Origin: Bacteroidales bacterium
GTDB taxonomy: Bacteria > Bacteroidota > Bacteroidia > Bacteroidales > GCA-2748055
DNA length: 51,721 nt
Direction of reading: 5' to 3'
Assembly (NCBI GenBank): GCA_030589895.1
Contig: JAUUZQ010000013.1
Location: forward strand, 1-51,721
Part shown: positions 35,978 to 43,341 of the stretch, piece by piece
Layout of the letters: each line of letters starts with the position of its first letter
Position numbering within the stretch: the stretch's first letter is position 1
Notes under the pieces: model-generated
The model's input: the letters and a program-made list of their open reading frames with translations, nothing else
The model's database searches: none
What the model was told of the DNA's origin: nothing
Translations under genes and position numbers: made by a program

Positions 35978-37096
35978 ATGAAAAAATCTCCATCACCCTC
36001 GTCTGAACTTAAGCGACTATTCCCTGAAAAGCCAAGTCAGAATTTCATATTTGACCTTATGAATGCACTTCCAAATATTGTGGCTGTACTCAATGAGGAT
36101 CGCAAGCTGGTCTTTTCTAATCAGGCAATGTTAGAATCTATCTCAATCACCAATTTTCAAGATGCCTTTCATTTAAGACCCGGAGAAATATTTAAATGTG
36201 TAAATGCCGATATAGAGCCGGGAGGATGCGGTGAATCAGAGGCATGTCAGCTTTGCGGCGCCTTGCGTGCCATGGAAGATTCAAGATCTACAAAGGAAAG
36301 AATTACAAATGATTGTAGAATTCTGAGCAAGCAGGATGGAAAAACCTTTGCCTATAACTTCAGATTCACCTCAACTCCATTTTTTAATGAAGATTCGATG
36401 TTCTTTGTGATTACCATTGAAGACAAAAGCAATGAAAATAGGAAAGTAGAACTCGAGCGCATATTCTTCCATGATGTGATCAATTCTCTCAGTGGTCTGC
36501 ATGGTCTCATCTTTCTTTTAAAGGAGAAGGGGACAGTTAATGATACGCATATGAATATACTGGAAGACACATATAAAAATCTTTATCGGACAATTACTGA
36601 ACAAAAGGATCTATCACTGGCAGAGTCTGGTGAACTTTCCATCAAATCAGATCAGATTAACAGTATAACAATCATTGAAGAGGCAATCCTTCCATTCATA
36701 ATAAATAATATTTATCAAGGCTCTATTGAGTCTTTAAGTAATAGTTCAGATACTAATTTTATCAGCGATTCAACTTTACTATCCCGTATTCTTACCAATA
36801 TGATAAAAAATGCATTCGAGGCATCAGGAGAGACCGACACGGTTAAGGTTGGAGCAAGAAAAAGTGATGGATTTATAATATTCTCTGTACACAACCAAAG
36901 TTATATCAGCAGGGATACACAACTTCAGATTTTTGAACGGTCGTTTTCCACCAAAGGAGAAGGCCGTGGATTGGGAACATACAGCATGAAATTACTTGGG
37001 GAGAACTATTTAAATGGTGAGGTTTGGTTTACAACTAATGAAAAAGAGGGAACTACTTTTTATATTAAGCTGCCGATAACTCCTTCTGTAAATTAG
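35978..37096 (+). CDS. Histidine kinase with cysteine-rich PAS sensor, no membrane segment
   Basis: 372-aa soluble sensor kinase. A PAS domain (about 22-150) carries a cysteine cluster at C74, C84, C90 and C93 (C-x9-C-x5-C-x2-C), suggesting a metal, Fe-S or redox sensor. The phosphoacceptor region reads FFHDVINSLSGLHG with His165. The ATPase domain has an N-box (RILTNMIKNAFEA, about 270-282) and GEGRGLGTYSMKLL, but the usual DxGxG loop is replaced by VHNQSYIS. This variant occurs in a known kinase subgroup and need not mean loss of activity. No response regulator is adjacent, so it is an orphan kinase. Confidence 0.82.
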   Translation: MKKSPSPSSELKRLFPEKPSQNFIFDLMNALPNIVAVLNEDRKLVFSNQAMLESISITNFQDAFHLRPGEIFKCVNADIEPGGCGESEACQLCGALRAMEDSRSTKERITNDCRILSKQDGKTFAYNFRFTSTPFFNEDSMFFVITIEDKSNENRKVELERIFFHDVINSLSGLHGLIFLLKEKGTVNDTHMNILEDTYKNLYRTITEQKDLSLAESGELSIKSDQINSITIIEEAILPFIINNIYQGSIESLSNSSDTNFISDSTLLSRILTNMIKNAFEASGETDTVKVGARKSDGFIIFSVHNQSYISRDTQLQIFERSFSTKGEGRGLGTYSMKLLGENYLNGEVWFTTNEKEGTTFYIKLPITPSVN

Positions 37097-37115
37097 CAAG
37101 GAATACAACATATTT

Positions 37116-37187
37116 TCACATTGCCCCATTGTTGCATTGTTGCATTATTGCATTGTTGCATTAATACATTGCTACATTACCCCATAG
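37116..37187 (-). repeat. 8-bp tandem repeat array (nine units) at the end of yebC
   Basis: Consecutive octamers on the plus strand: TCACATTG, CCCCATTG, TTGCATTG, TTGCATTA, TTGCATTG, TTGCATTA, ATACATTG, CTACATTA, CCCCATAG. Reverse-complemented, units follow YAATGNRR. The array fills the gap between the converging histidine kinase and yebC genes and includes the yebC stop codon. Related arrays lie at 38624, 40311 and 46480. Confidence 0.85.
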
Positions 37188-37917
37188 CATTCAGGGCCTC
37201 ATCAGTTATTTCCAGATTGTGATATACATTCTGTACATCGTCATCATCTTCAAACGCTTCAATGATCTTTAATATCTGGAGAGACTCCTCCAGGGTGAGT
37301 TCTTTTGTTTCGTGCGGAATTCTTTGAAGTTCAGCGCTTTCGATCTCCAAACCCATCTCCTGAAGTTTTTTCTGTGCATTATGAAACTCTTCAAGAGGAG
37401 TAGTGACCATGAATGTTCCTTCATTCAGTTCAATATCTTCAACCCCCACATCAATAAGTTCCAACTCAAATTCATCCGGATCCGTATCTCCCTGCGGAAC
37501 GATGATTACTCCCTTGCGCTCAAAAAGAAAAGCCAGGGACCCATTTGTTCCCAGGCTTCCGCTACGCTTCGTAAATATCGCGCGTACGTTACTTACGGTT
37601 CTGTTATTATTATCGGTCAGACACTCCACAAAAATAGCGATACCATGAGGCAGGTAGCCTTCAAATGTGGTTTCCTGCCAGCTTGCTTCATCGCGATTGG
37701 CTTTGTTGATGGCCCTGTCGATTGTATCCTTGGGCATATTCATCCCTTTGGCATTCTGAATCGCCGACCGAAGTCTTGGATTCGAGTCAGCATCCAATCC
37801 TCCCATCTGTGCTGACACAGTAATCTCTTTGATTAATTTGGTAAAGATTTTTGCACGCTTTGCATCTGCAGCACCTTTCTTGTGCTTAATGGTCGACCAT
37901 TTACTGTGTCCTGACAT
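37177..37917 (-). CDS. yebC: YebC/PmpR family protein
   Basis: 246-aa protein of the TACO1/YebC family. Opens MSGHSKWSTIKHKKGAADAKRAKIFTKLIKEI and contains NPRLRSAIQNAKGMNMPKDTIDRAI, GYLPHGIAIFVECLTDNNNRT and the usual three-domain length. Older literature treats members as DNA-binding regulators; more recent work points to translation of proline-rich stretches. The last codons include a run of acidic residues (FEDDDD), and its stop codon lies inside the 8-bp repeat array. It is alone, with its own promoter element. Confidence 0.95.
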   Translation of the reverse strand: MSGHSKWSTIKHKKGAADAKRAKIFTKLIKEITVSAQMGGLDADSNPRLRSAIQNAKGMNMPKDTIDRAINKANRDEASWQETTFEGYLPHGIAIFVECLTDNNNRTVSNVRAIFTKRSGSLGTNGSLAFLFERKGVIIVPQGDTDPDEFELELIDVGVEDIELNEGTFMVTTPLEEFHNAQKKLQEMGLEIESAELQRIPHETKELTLEESLQILKIIEAFEDDDDVQNVYHNLEITDEALNAMG

Positions 37918-37937
37918 AGTTCTGAGATTAGTTTATG

Positions 37938-37945
37938 CAAAAATA
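37938..37945 (-). promoter_or_regulatory. -7 promoter element of yebC
   Basis: TATTTTTG on the minus strand, an exact TAnnTTTG match, about 20 bp upstream of the yebC ATG. Confidence 0.5.
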
Positions 37946-37972
37946 GAAAAATGCAGCAACTTTCAGAAATTC

Positions 37973-38506
37973 TTACTTCCGTATTACCTGACTCCCTCCA
38001 AATACACAATCCAGTTTAATGCGCAGGCTTGCCGAATCAGCATTGTACGAGTCTGATGTATAAGTAGATGAACCAAAAACCACAGTACTTCCATCAGGTA
38101 GTTCTACACCGGAAAATACACCATCTGCATCAATTTTAACAGGCATATCTCTACGGATTTTGATAATACTACCCCCAAAAACCGTCTTGACTTCAACCCT
38201 GAAATCCCCTTCGCTCAAATTTACATTAGTAAAATCGTAGATGCCACTTCCAAACATAACCCTGTACTCTTTCCCCTTTTCAGGATGTTCATACACGCGT
38301 TCATTAAACATTGTATCGTGGGGTCCGATTTTCCCTTCGGGAATCATTACCCTGCCAAACAGAAATTTAAGACCAATTAAGATAAAGAATACTCCGATCA
38401 GAATTTTAATGACCGGGAAATCGACATTAAAGACCACTTTAATGATGAGTGAGACCCCGAGTAACAGTATAAACACACCCCAAAATAGACCAGCTCCCAT
38501 TTTCAT
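37973..38506 (-). CDS. LiaF-like membrane protein
   Basis: 177-aa protein with two N-terminal helices (GLFWGVFILLLGVSLIIKVVF and VIKILIGVFFILIGLKFLF) and a C-terminal beta-solenoid-like domain (about 85-175) with repeated short strands such as YRVMFGSGIYDFTNVNL, FRVEVKTVFGGSIIKIRR and LRIKLDCVFGGSQVI. This matches the LiaF C-terminal domain family; LiaF controls a cell-envelope stress kinase in Firmicutes. No LiaRS-type two-component pair is adjacent, so only the fold is claimed. Confidence 0.75.
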   Translation of the reverse strand: MKMGAGLFWGVFILLLGVSLIIKVVFNVDFPVIKILIGVFFILIGLKFLFGRVMIPEGKIGPHDTMFNERVYEHPEKGKEYRVMFGSGIYDFTNVNLSEGDFRVEVKTVFGGSIIKIRRDMPVKIDADGVFSGVELPDGSTVVFGSSTYTSDSYNADSASLRIKLDCVFGGSQVIRK

Positions 38507-38623
38507 GATTTTAAATTAACAATGAACACTAATTACTATGATACAAACATAGGTTAAGGGGAAATGATTTGGAAGGGTAAATCGGTGAGTTGCGGGGAAA
38601 AGTCGGTAGATGGTGGAGTGAGG

Positions 38624-38671
38624 CAATGAGTTAATGGGCTAATGGGCTAATGCGATTATACGATTATGCCG
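38624..38671 (+). repeat. 8-bp tandem repeat array (six units) upstream of miaB
   Basis: Octamers in order: CAATGAGT, TAATGGGC, TAATGGGC, TAATGCGA, TTATACGA, TTATGCCG. The first four fit YAATGNRN; the last two are decayed. Same family as the arrays at 37116, 40311 and 46480. Confidence 0.8.
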
Positions 38672-38768
38672 GACTAAGGCAGGTAAGTTTGTCTCATTGA
38701 GCAAAGTGTCACCGGGGAACAAATAATGTGCAATAGCAAAAAACAGCCGGCCGTTTCACAAAATACCC

Positions 38769-38799
38769 TTGCTCCTTGAACTTCTTCTTCCTACTTTTG
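38769..38799 (+). promoter_or_regulatory. miaB promoter
   Basis: TTG at 38769-38771 and TACTTTTG at 38792-38799 (exact TAnnTTTG) are separated by 20 nt, the usual Bacteroidota -33/-7 spacing. Transcription would start about 20 nt before the miaB ATG. This is the most complete promoter in the window. Confidence 0.65.
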
Positions 38800-38825
38800 T
38801 CATCTTCTGTACACAAACATATTTA

Positions 38826-40205
38826 ATGTCTAAAAAAAAACTATACATAGAAACCTACGGTTGCCAGATGAACGTAGTAGACAGCGAAGTAGTAGTGGCC
38901 ATCTTGCAGAAGCAGGATTATGAGGTGACGGAAACCATGGAGGAGGCTAATCTGATACTGGTAAATACTTGCTCAATAAGAGATAACGCAGAGCAGAAAG
39001 TGAATAACCGAATCAAGGAGTTTGGTGCGCAGAAGAGAAAGAATAAGAATCTGGTAGTGGGTGTAATTGGGTGTATGGCAGAACGATTGAAGGAGAAACT
39101 ATTAGAGGAGGAGCGGTCGGTGGACCTGGTCGTGGGACCTGATGCATACCGGGAACTTCCTGCACTGTTAACAGAGGTGGAAAGCGGCCAAAAAGGAATC
39201 AATACACTTCTTTCCCTTGAAGAAACCTACGCCGACCTGAGTCCTGTGCGCCTGGATAAAAACCATGTATCGTCGTTTGTCTCCATCATGCGCGGTTGTA
39301 ATAACTTCTGTGCTTACTGTGTGGTGCCTTATACCAGGGGAAGGGAACGTAGCCGCGATCCGGAGACCATCGAGCGCGAAGTTAAGGAGTTGTTTGATGC
39401 TGGTTATAAAGAGGTGACGCTGCTGGGACAGAATGTGAATTCGTATAGGTGGTCCTTCAATGATGAAGCTAAGGCGGATACGTCCTCCTCCGCTGAAGCT
39501 TCGGAGGATGCTATAAAATTTGAAGCGCTCTTAGAGAGGATCGCCAAAATATCCCCCCAGCTTAGAGTTAGATTCGCTACTTCACACCCCAAGGACATGT
39601 CTGATGAGCTGCTGATGACCATGGCCAAATACCCAAATCTTTGTCGCAGTATACACTTGCCTGTGCAATCGGGAAGTACCGCCGTACTCAAACGAATGAA
39701 GCGTGGTTATACCCGCGAATGGTACATGAACCGCATCGAAGCCATTCGTAAATATCTCCCGGAAGCAACGATATCAACCGACATCATCGCAGGATATTGC
39801 GGCGAGACAGAGGAGGAGCACAAGGAAACGCTAAGCCTGATGAAATGGGTCGGCTATGATCTGGCATTTATGTTTAAGTACAGCGAACGTCCGGATACCT
39901 TTGCCGCTAAAAAATATGAAGATGATGTGCCCGAAGATGTAAAAACCAAACGACTCAGTGAAATCATAGCACTGCAGGGGACTCTCTCTCTCGAAGGAAA
40001 GAAAAAAGATATAGGAAAAGTATACGAAGTCCTGATCGAAGGAACATCCAAAAAATCAAAAGAACAACTCTTTGGACGAACCAGTCAGAATAAAGTGGCA
40101 GTATTCACTGCAAACGGACAGAAACCAGGGGATTATGTGATGGTAAAGGTAAATGATTGTACTTCGGCAACCTTGTTGACAACACTTCTTGAAGATGAAT
40201 ATTAA
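38826..40205 (+). CDS. miaB: tRNA-2-methylthio-N6-isopentenyladenosine synthase
   Basis: Radical-SAM methylthiotransferase modifying A37 of tRNAs that read UNN codons. The ATG at 38826 gives MSKKKLYIETYGCQMN, the family start; the longer frame to 38769 runs into the promoter. Order: N-terminal UPF0004 domain with three cysteines (YGCQMN, NTCSIRDNA, IGCMAERL), the radical-SAM CxxxCxxC in RGCNNFCAYCVVPYTRGRERSR, and a C-terminal TRAM domain. 459 aa. Odd: a Ser/Ala/Asp/Glu-rich stretch at about residues 216-228, after GQNVNSY, is encoded by a GC-rich palindrome and looks like an insertion. Confidence 0.96.
   Translation: MSKKKLYIETYGCQMNVVDSEVVVAILQKQDYEVTETMEEANLILVNTCSIRDNAEQKVNNRIKEFGAQKRKNKNLVVGVIGCMAERLKEKLLEEERSVDLVVGPDAYRELPALLTEVESGQKGINTLLSLEETYADLSPVRLDKNHVSSFVSIMRGCNNFCAYCVVPYTRGRERSRDPETIEREVKELFDAGYKEVTLLGQNVNSYRWSFNDEAKADTSSSAEASEDAIKFEALLERIAKISPQLRVRFATSHPKDMSDELLMTMAKYPNLCRSIHLPVQSGSTAVLKRMKRGYTREWYMNRIEAIRKYLPEATISTDIIAGYCGETEEEHKETLSLMKWVGYDLAFMFKYSERPDTFAAKKYEDDVPEDVKTKRLSEIIALQGTLSLEGKKKDIGKVYEVLIEGTSKKSKEQLFGRTSQNKVAVFTANGQKPGDYVMVKVNDCTSATLLTTLLEDEY
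39486..39508 (+). repeat. Palindromic element inside miaB
   Basis: TCCTCCG (39486-39492) pairs with CGGAGGA (39502-39508) around the loop CTGAAGCTT. It is in frame and encodes part of the SSSAEASED stretch. It is GC-rich compared with its surroundings and sits at a variable surface-loop position of MiaB. Confidence 0.65.
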
Positions 40206-40218
40206 TACGTATTAATAT
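40199..40218. repeat. Perfect 20-bp palindrome at the miaB stop codon
   Basis: Half-site ATATTAATAC followed by its exact complement GTATTAATAT, with no spacer, spanning the miaB TAA. It is AT-rich with no T-tract immediately after, so it is a weak terminator candidate and may be a protein-binding site. Confidence 0.6.
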
Positions 40219-40310
40219 ATGTATATTTTCTAAATTGATTTTACCGCAGCATTTTTTTACAGCCTAAATTCACGAATACATTATTGGAATAAATCATTTA
40301 TGCACTGACT

Positions 40311-40347
40311 CAACATTGCGCTCTCACATTGTCACATTACCACACTC
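40311..40347 (-). repeat. Short 8-bp repeat array near the STAS gene
   Basis: CAACATTG at 40311-40318, then contiguous TCACATTG, TCACATTA and CCACACTC from 40324 to 40347. These are reverse-orientation units of the YAATGNRR family, ending just before the STAS-gene stop. Confidence 0.6.
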
Positions 40348-40352
40348 CCCTC

Positions 40353-40709
40353 TCAATCATCCAACTCCATCACGATCTTCTCCTTCACATCCACGCACTC
40401 GCAAATAGGAAGTTTATCTTGTAATTCTGTAAGTTCTATGAGCTCCAAGACCTCATCGCTTACATTGCAAATCATAAAATCAGATGATCTTGCTTTTGCA
40501 ATTTCCAATGCATGCAATAGTATGCCAAATCCTGCACTGTCTATAAACCGCACGCCTTCAAGATTGAAAACCACAGTTCTACCGGGCGTTCCAACCAGGT
40601 CGTTTAACTGCAGACTAATCAGTTCTGAAAATAGGGTATTTAACTTGCTTACCTGAAATAGAGAAACCAGGTATCGTTCATCTTCCTTCGCAACTTTTAG
40701 CATATTCAC
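40353..40709 (-). CDS. STAS-domain anti-sigma-factor-antagonist-like protein
   Basis: 118-aa single-domain protein. The phosphorylation loop FIDSAGFGIL has the serine (residue 58) that partner-switching kinases modify in SpoIIAA/RsbV relatives, and VVFNLEGVRFIDS forms the preceding strand. In such systems the unphosphorylated form sequesters an anti-sigma kinase. No RsbW-like kinase or PP2C phosphatase is nearby. It is an orphan switch, like the SiaC-type protein at 1425. A second in-frame ATG lies two codons in. Confidence 0.85.
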   Translation of the reverse strand: MNMLKVAKEDERYLVSLFQVSKLNTLFSELISLQLNDLVGTPGRTVVFNLEGVRFIDSAGFGILLHALEIAKARSSDFMICNVSDEVLELIELTELQDKLPICECVDVKEKIVMELDD

Positions 40710-40854
40710 TTGCTGTTTAGTGTAACATTGCTTGCGAAAATAGCTTTAGTTTTGCTAGAATTATTCCACTCATGTAATAATTATTCACAAATCATCGTAG
40801 TTTTTCACAATTCTAAATAAGATTGAGGATCTCGTTAAGGCGCAAAGACACAAA

Positions 40855-40882
40855 AAAGACGCCCGTATTAATTGGCGTCTTT
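40855..40882 (-). terminator. Terminator of aspS
   Basis: AAAGACGCC (40855-40863) / GGCGTCTTT (40874-40882) is a perfect 9-bp stem with a 10-nt loop. Read on the minus strand it is followed by TTTTTTG, 40 bp past the aspS stop. Confidence 0.85.
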
Positions 40883-40922
40883 GCTTGCATATACCTTCGA
40901 GCCTTATGAGCTAAACTCGAAA

Positions 40923-42680
40923 TTATTTGTCAATATCCTTCACATCCAAGAACAACTCATCCAGCTGCTCCTGTACAATCTTACTTGGTGAATCAATCAT
41001 CACATCACGTCCGGAATTGTTCTTTGGGAAAGCAATTACGTCACGGATAGAATCCAAACCGGCAAAGATCGCTACCCAGCGGTCAAAGCCAAAGGCAATC
41101 CCACCATGAGGCGGTGCTCCGTAACGGAAAGCATTCATTAAAAAGCCAAACTGGTTCTCGGCCTCCTCCTCAGTAAAACCAAGGTTATCAAACATTTTCT
41201 TCTGAAGATCTTTGTTGTGAATCCTGATCGAGCCTCCGCCAATTTCAACACCATTGATCACCAAATCATAGGCGATGGCTCTTACCTTTCCGGGATCGGT
41301 AGTGAACAGTTCAATATCTTCTTCATACGGACTGGTAAACGGATGATGCATGGCATGGAAGCGTTGCGTATCTTCATTCCACTCCAACAATGGAAAATCA
41401 ACGATCCAGAGTGGTTTGAACTCATCTGTATCCATATATCCAAGTGCTCTACCCATCTCAAGACGAAGTTCACTGAGAGCCTTTTGCGTTGGACCAGTAT
41501 CCCCGGCCAGGATCAGTAAAAGATCACCCGGTTTGGCATCCATCTTATCAGCCCATAGCTTAAGGTCTTCCTGAGAATAAAACTTATCTACTGATGATTT
41601 AAAAGTTCCGTCTGCATTGCATTTCACATATACCAAGCCTTTGGCTCCAATCTGGGGCTTCTTTACAAAATCGGTAAGGCGATCCAACTGCTTTCTGGAG
41701 TATTCAGCACAACCCTCAGCACAGATTGCCCCTACATACTCCACTGAGTCAAATACTACAAATCCTTTCCCCGAAACCTCTTCTTTCAACTCACTGATCT
41801 CCATTCCAAAACGGATATCCGGCTTGTCATTCCCATATCTCCTGAGTGCCTCATCATAGGGCATCTTTGGGTATCTTCCCTCAATCTCAATTCCCTTAAT
41901 AGCTTTAAAAAGATGATTCGACAAACCTTCAAATGCATCAAGTACATCATCACGCTCCACGAAAGACATTTCGCAGTCGATCTGTGTAAATTCTGGTTGT
42001 CTGTCGGCCCTTAAATCCTCATCCCTGAAACATTTTACAATTTGAAAATATTTATCAAATCCGGCAACCATCATCAACTGCTTAAACGTTTGCGGAGATT
42101 GTGGAAGTGCATAAAACTGTCCCGGATTCATCCTCGATGGCACCACAAAGTCTCTCGCTCCTTCTGGTGTGGATTTAATCAACACCGGCGTTTCAACCTC
42201 CATGAATCCTTCTCCACTCATGTAATTTCTTATCTCAATAGACATGCGGTGACGCAATTCCAGATTTTTTCTTACCTCTTCCCTGCGAAGATCCAGGTAC
42301 CTGTATTTCATCCTCAATTCATCACCTCCATCACTGTCTTTTTCGATAGTAAATGGCGGTGTTTCAGATGCATTCAGGACTTTCAGTGTCTTTGCCAGAA
42401 TCTCTATCTCCCCTGTGGCAATCTTTTTATTCTTATTGCTTCTCTCGGCGACAACTCCCTCCACCTGAATTACATATTCTCTTCCCAGCTTCCTGGCCTG
42501 TCCACACAATTCTGCCTCAGATTCCATATTAAATACCAACTGAGTAATGCCATATCTGTCGCGCAAATCAACAAAGGTCATCCCTCCCAGGTCGCGTGAT
42601 TTCTGAACCCAGCCACTCAATTTTACTTCAATTCCTACATTCCCGATATTTAACTCTCCACAGTTATGCGTTCTGTACAT
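40923..42680 (-). CDS. aspS: Aspartyl-tRNA synthetase
   Basis: Class IIb synthetase charging tRNA-Asp. The N-terminal OB-fold anticodon domain (about 1-115, with [25 protein letters not shown]) is followed by the catalytic core: [41 protein letters not shown] (motif 2 region), the bacterial-type GAD insertion (about 290-405), and motif 3 in [15 protein letters not shown]. 585 aa, the long bacterial form. Whether it is discriminating or also charges tRNA-Asn cannot be said from this window. It diverges from tadA. Confidence 0.97.
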   Translation of the reverse strand: MYRTHNCGELNIGNVGIEVKLSGWVQKSRDLGGMTFVDLRDRYGITQLVFNMESEAELCGQARKLGREYVIQVEGVVAERSNKNKKIATGEIEILAKTLKVLNASETPPFTIEKDSDGGDELRMKYRYLDLRREEVRKNLELRHRMSIEIRNYMSGEGFMEVETPVLIKSTPEGARDFVVPSRMNPGQFYALPQSPQTFKQLMMVAGFDKYFQIVKCFRDEDLRADRQPEFTQIDCEMSFVERDDVLDAFEGLSNHLFKAIKGIEIEGRYPKMPYDEALRRYGNDKPDIRFGMEISELKEEVSGKGFVVFDSVEYVGAICAEGCAEYSRKQLDRLTDFVKKPQIGAKGLVYVKCNADGTFKSSVDKFYSQEDLKLWADKMDAKPGDLLLILAGDTGPTQKALSELRLEMGRALGYMDTDEFKPLWIVDFPLLEWNEDTQRFHAMHHPFTSPYEEDIELFTTDPGKVRAIAYDLVINGVEIGGGSIRIHNKDLQKKMFDNLGFTEEEAENQFGFLMNAFRYGAPPHGGIAFGFDRWVAIFAGLDSIRDVIAFPKNNSGRDVMIDSPSKIVQEQLDELFLDVKDIDK

Positions 42681-42693
42681 TGTTGATATAGTT

Positions 42694-42701
42694 TATATTT
42701 G
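42694..42701 (+). promoter_or_regulatory. -7 promoter element of tadA
   Basis: TATATTTG, an exact TAnnTTTG match, 51 bp upstream of the chosen tadA ATG and 13 bp beyond the aspS start on the other strand. Confidence 0.5.
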
Positions 42702-42752
42702 CACTATGATTTAATCATTATTCTACAAAAATATAAAGAATTATCGAGCAAA

Positions 42753-43202
42753 ATGGCATATCCACTCTTCTCTGACGAATATTTTATGAATGAAGCGCTA
42801 AAACAAGCGCAATCTGCTGAGCAACAGGGAGAAGTGCCTGTTGGAGCAGTGATCGTCAGCAACAACACTATCATTGCCCGGGGACACAATATGACCCAGC
42901 AACTTGAAGATGTAACGGCCCATGCTGAGATGATAGCTCTCACCAGTGCCTCAAATTTCCTCGGATCAAAATACCTGGAGGAGTGCACACTATATGTCAC
43001 CCTCGAACCTTGTCTGATGTGTGCAGCAGCTCTCAAATGGGCGCATCTTGGCAGACTGATCTTCGGCGCTCCTGATCCAAAAGAAGGATATCAACTGGTA
43101 GAAAAGAATGTGCTTCACCCAAAAACAAAGTTGAAAAATGGGGTGTTGGAAAATGAATGTGGAGTTATGTTGAAAAAGTTTTTTAAAGAAAGACGCAGAT
43201 AA
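42753..43202 (+). CDS. tadA: tRNA-specific adenosine deaminase
   Basis: Zinc enzyme converting A34 to inosine in tRNA-Arg(ACG). HAEMIAL provides the zinc histidine and catalytic glutamate, and LEPCLMCAAA the two zinc cysteines; GEVPVGAVIV precedes them. The ATG at 42753 (MAYPLFSDEYFM) gives 149 aa; the open frame reaches a TTG at 42699 that lies in the promoter. A further ATG at 42786 is possible but would drop the start of the first helix. Confidence 0.93.
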   Translation: MAYPLFSDEYFMNEALKQAQSAEQQGEVPVGAVIVSNNTIIARGHNMTQQLEDVTAHAEMIALTSASNFLGSKYLEECTLYVTLEPCLMCAAALKWAHLGRLIFGAPDPKEGYQLVEKNVLHPKTKLKNGVLENECGVMLKKFFKERRR

Positions 43203-43254
43203 TAATTTTATATATGATATTTCCCGGACCTCCCGGAGCGTAGCGTCCTGTTAA

Positions 43255-43294
43255 CTCCGCGAAACTCTATGAGACTCCGCGAAACTCTGCGAAT
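43255..43294. repeat. 10-bp tandem repeat between tadA and aroA
   Basis: Four contiguous decamers: ACTCCGCGAA, ACTCTATGAG, ACTCCGCGAA, ACTCTGCGAA. A decayed fifth copy, AACTCTGCGG, follows around 43315. They lie in the 139-bp gap between the converging genes, preceded by a CTCCCGGAG-type GC-rich inverted sequence near 43231. No T-tract terminator was recognised. Confidence 0.75.
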
Positions 43295-43341
43295 AAACAA
43301 AGTGACTCCCACTTAACTCTGCGGTAAATTCCTTATTCCTT

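Larger units (their letters stand above)
38507..38825. other. 319-bp non-coding gap before miaB
   Basis: Between the divergent LiaF-like and miaB genes. It contains an 8-bp repeat array (38624-38671), an imperfect palindrome with a GCCGGC core around 38740-38760, and the miaB promoter at its right end. I see no credible gene or RNA. Confidence 0.6.

Noticed and set aside
37116..37187. CRISPR-like or coding repeat
   Set aside because: 8-bp period is far too short for CRISPR and there is no open frame through the gap.
38769..38825. Longer MiaB start
   Set aside because: It covers the predicted -33/-7 promoter and adds hydrophobic residues absent from MiaB.
40710..40854. Possible small RNA between the STAS gene and aspS terminator
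   Set aside because: AT-rich with no promoter box, stable fold or terminator of its own that I could identify.
1336..42701. TTG found 11 nt upstream of TAnnTTTG at the aspartate kinase, yebC and tadA promoters
   Set aside because: Present in three of nine exact boxes only; not convincingly above chance and not the known -33 spacing.
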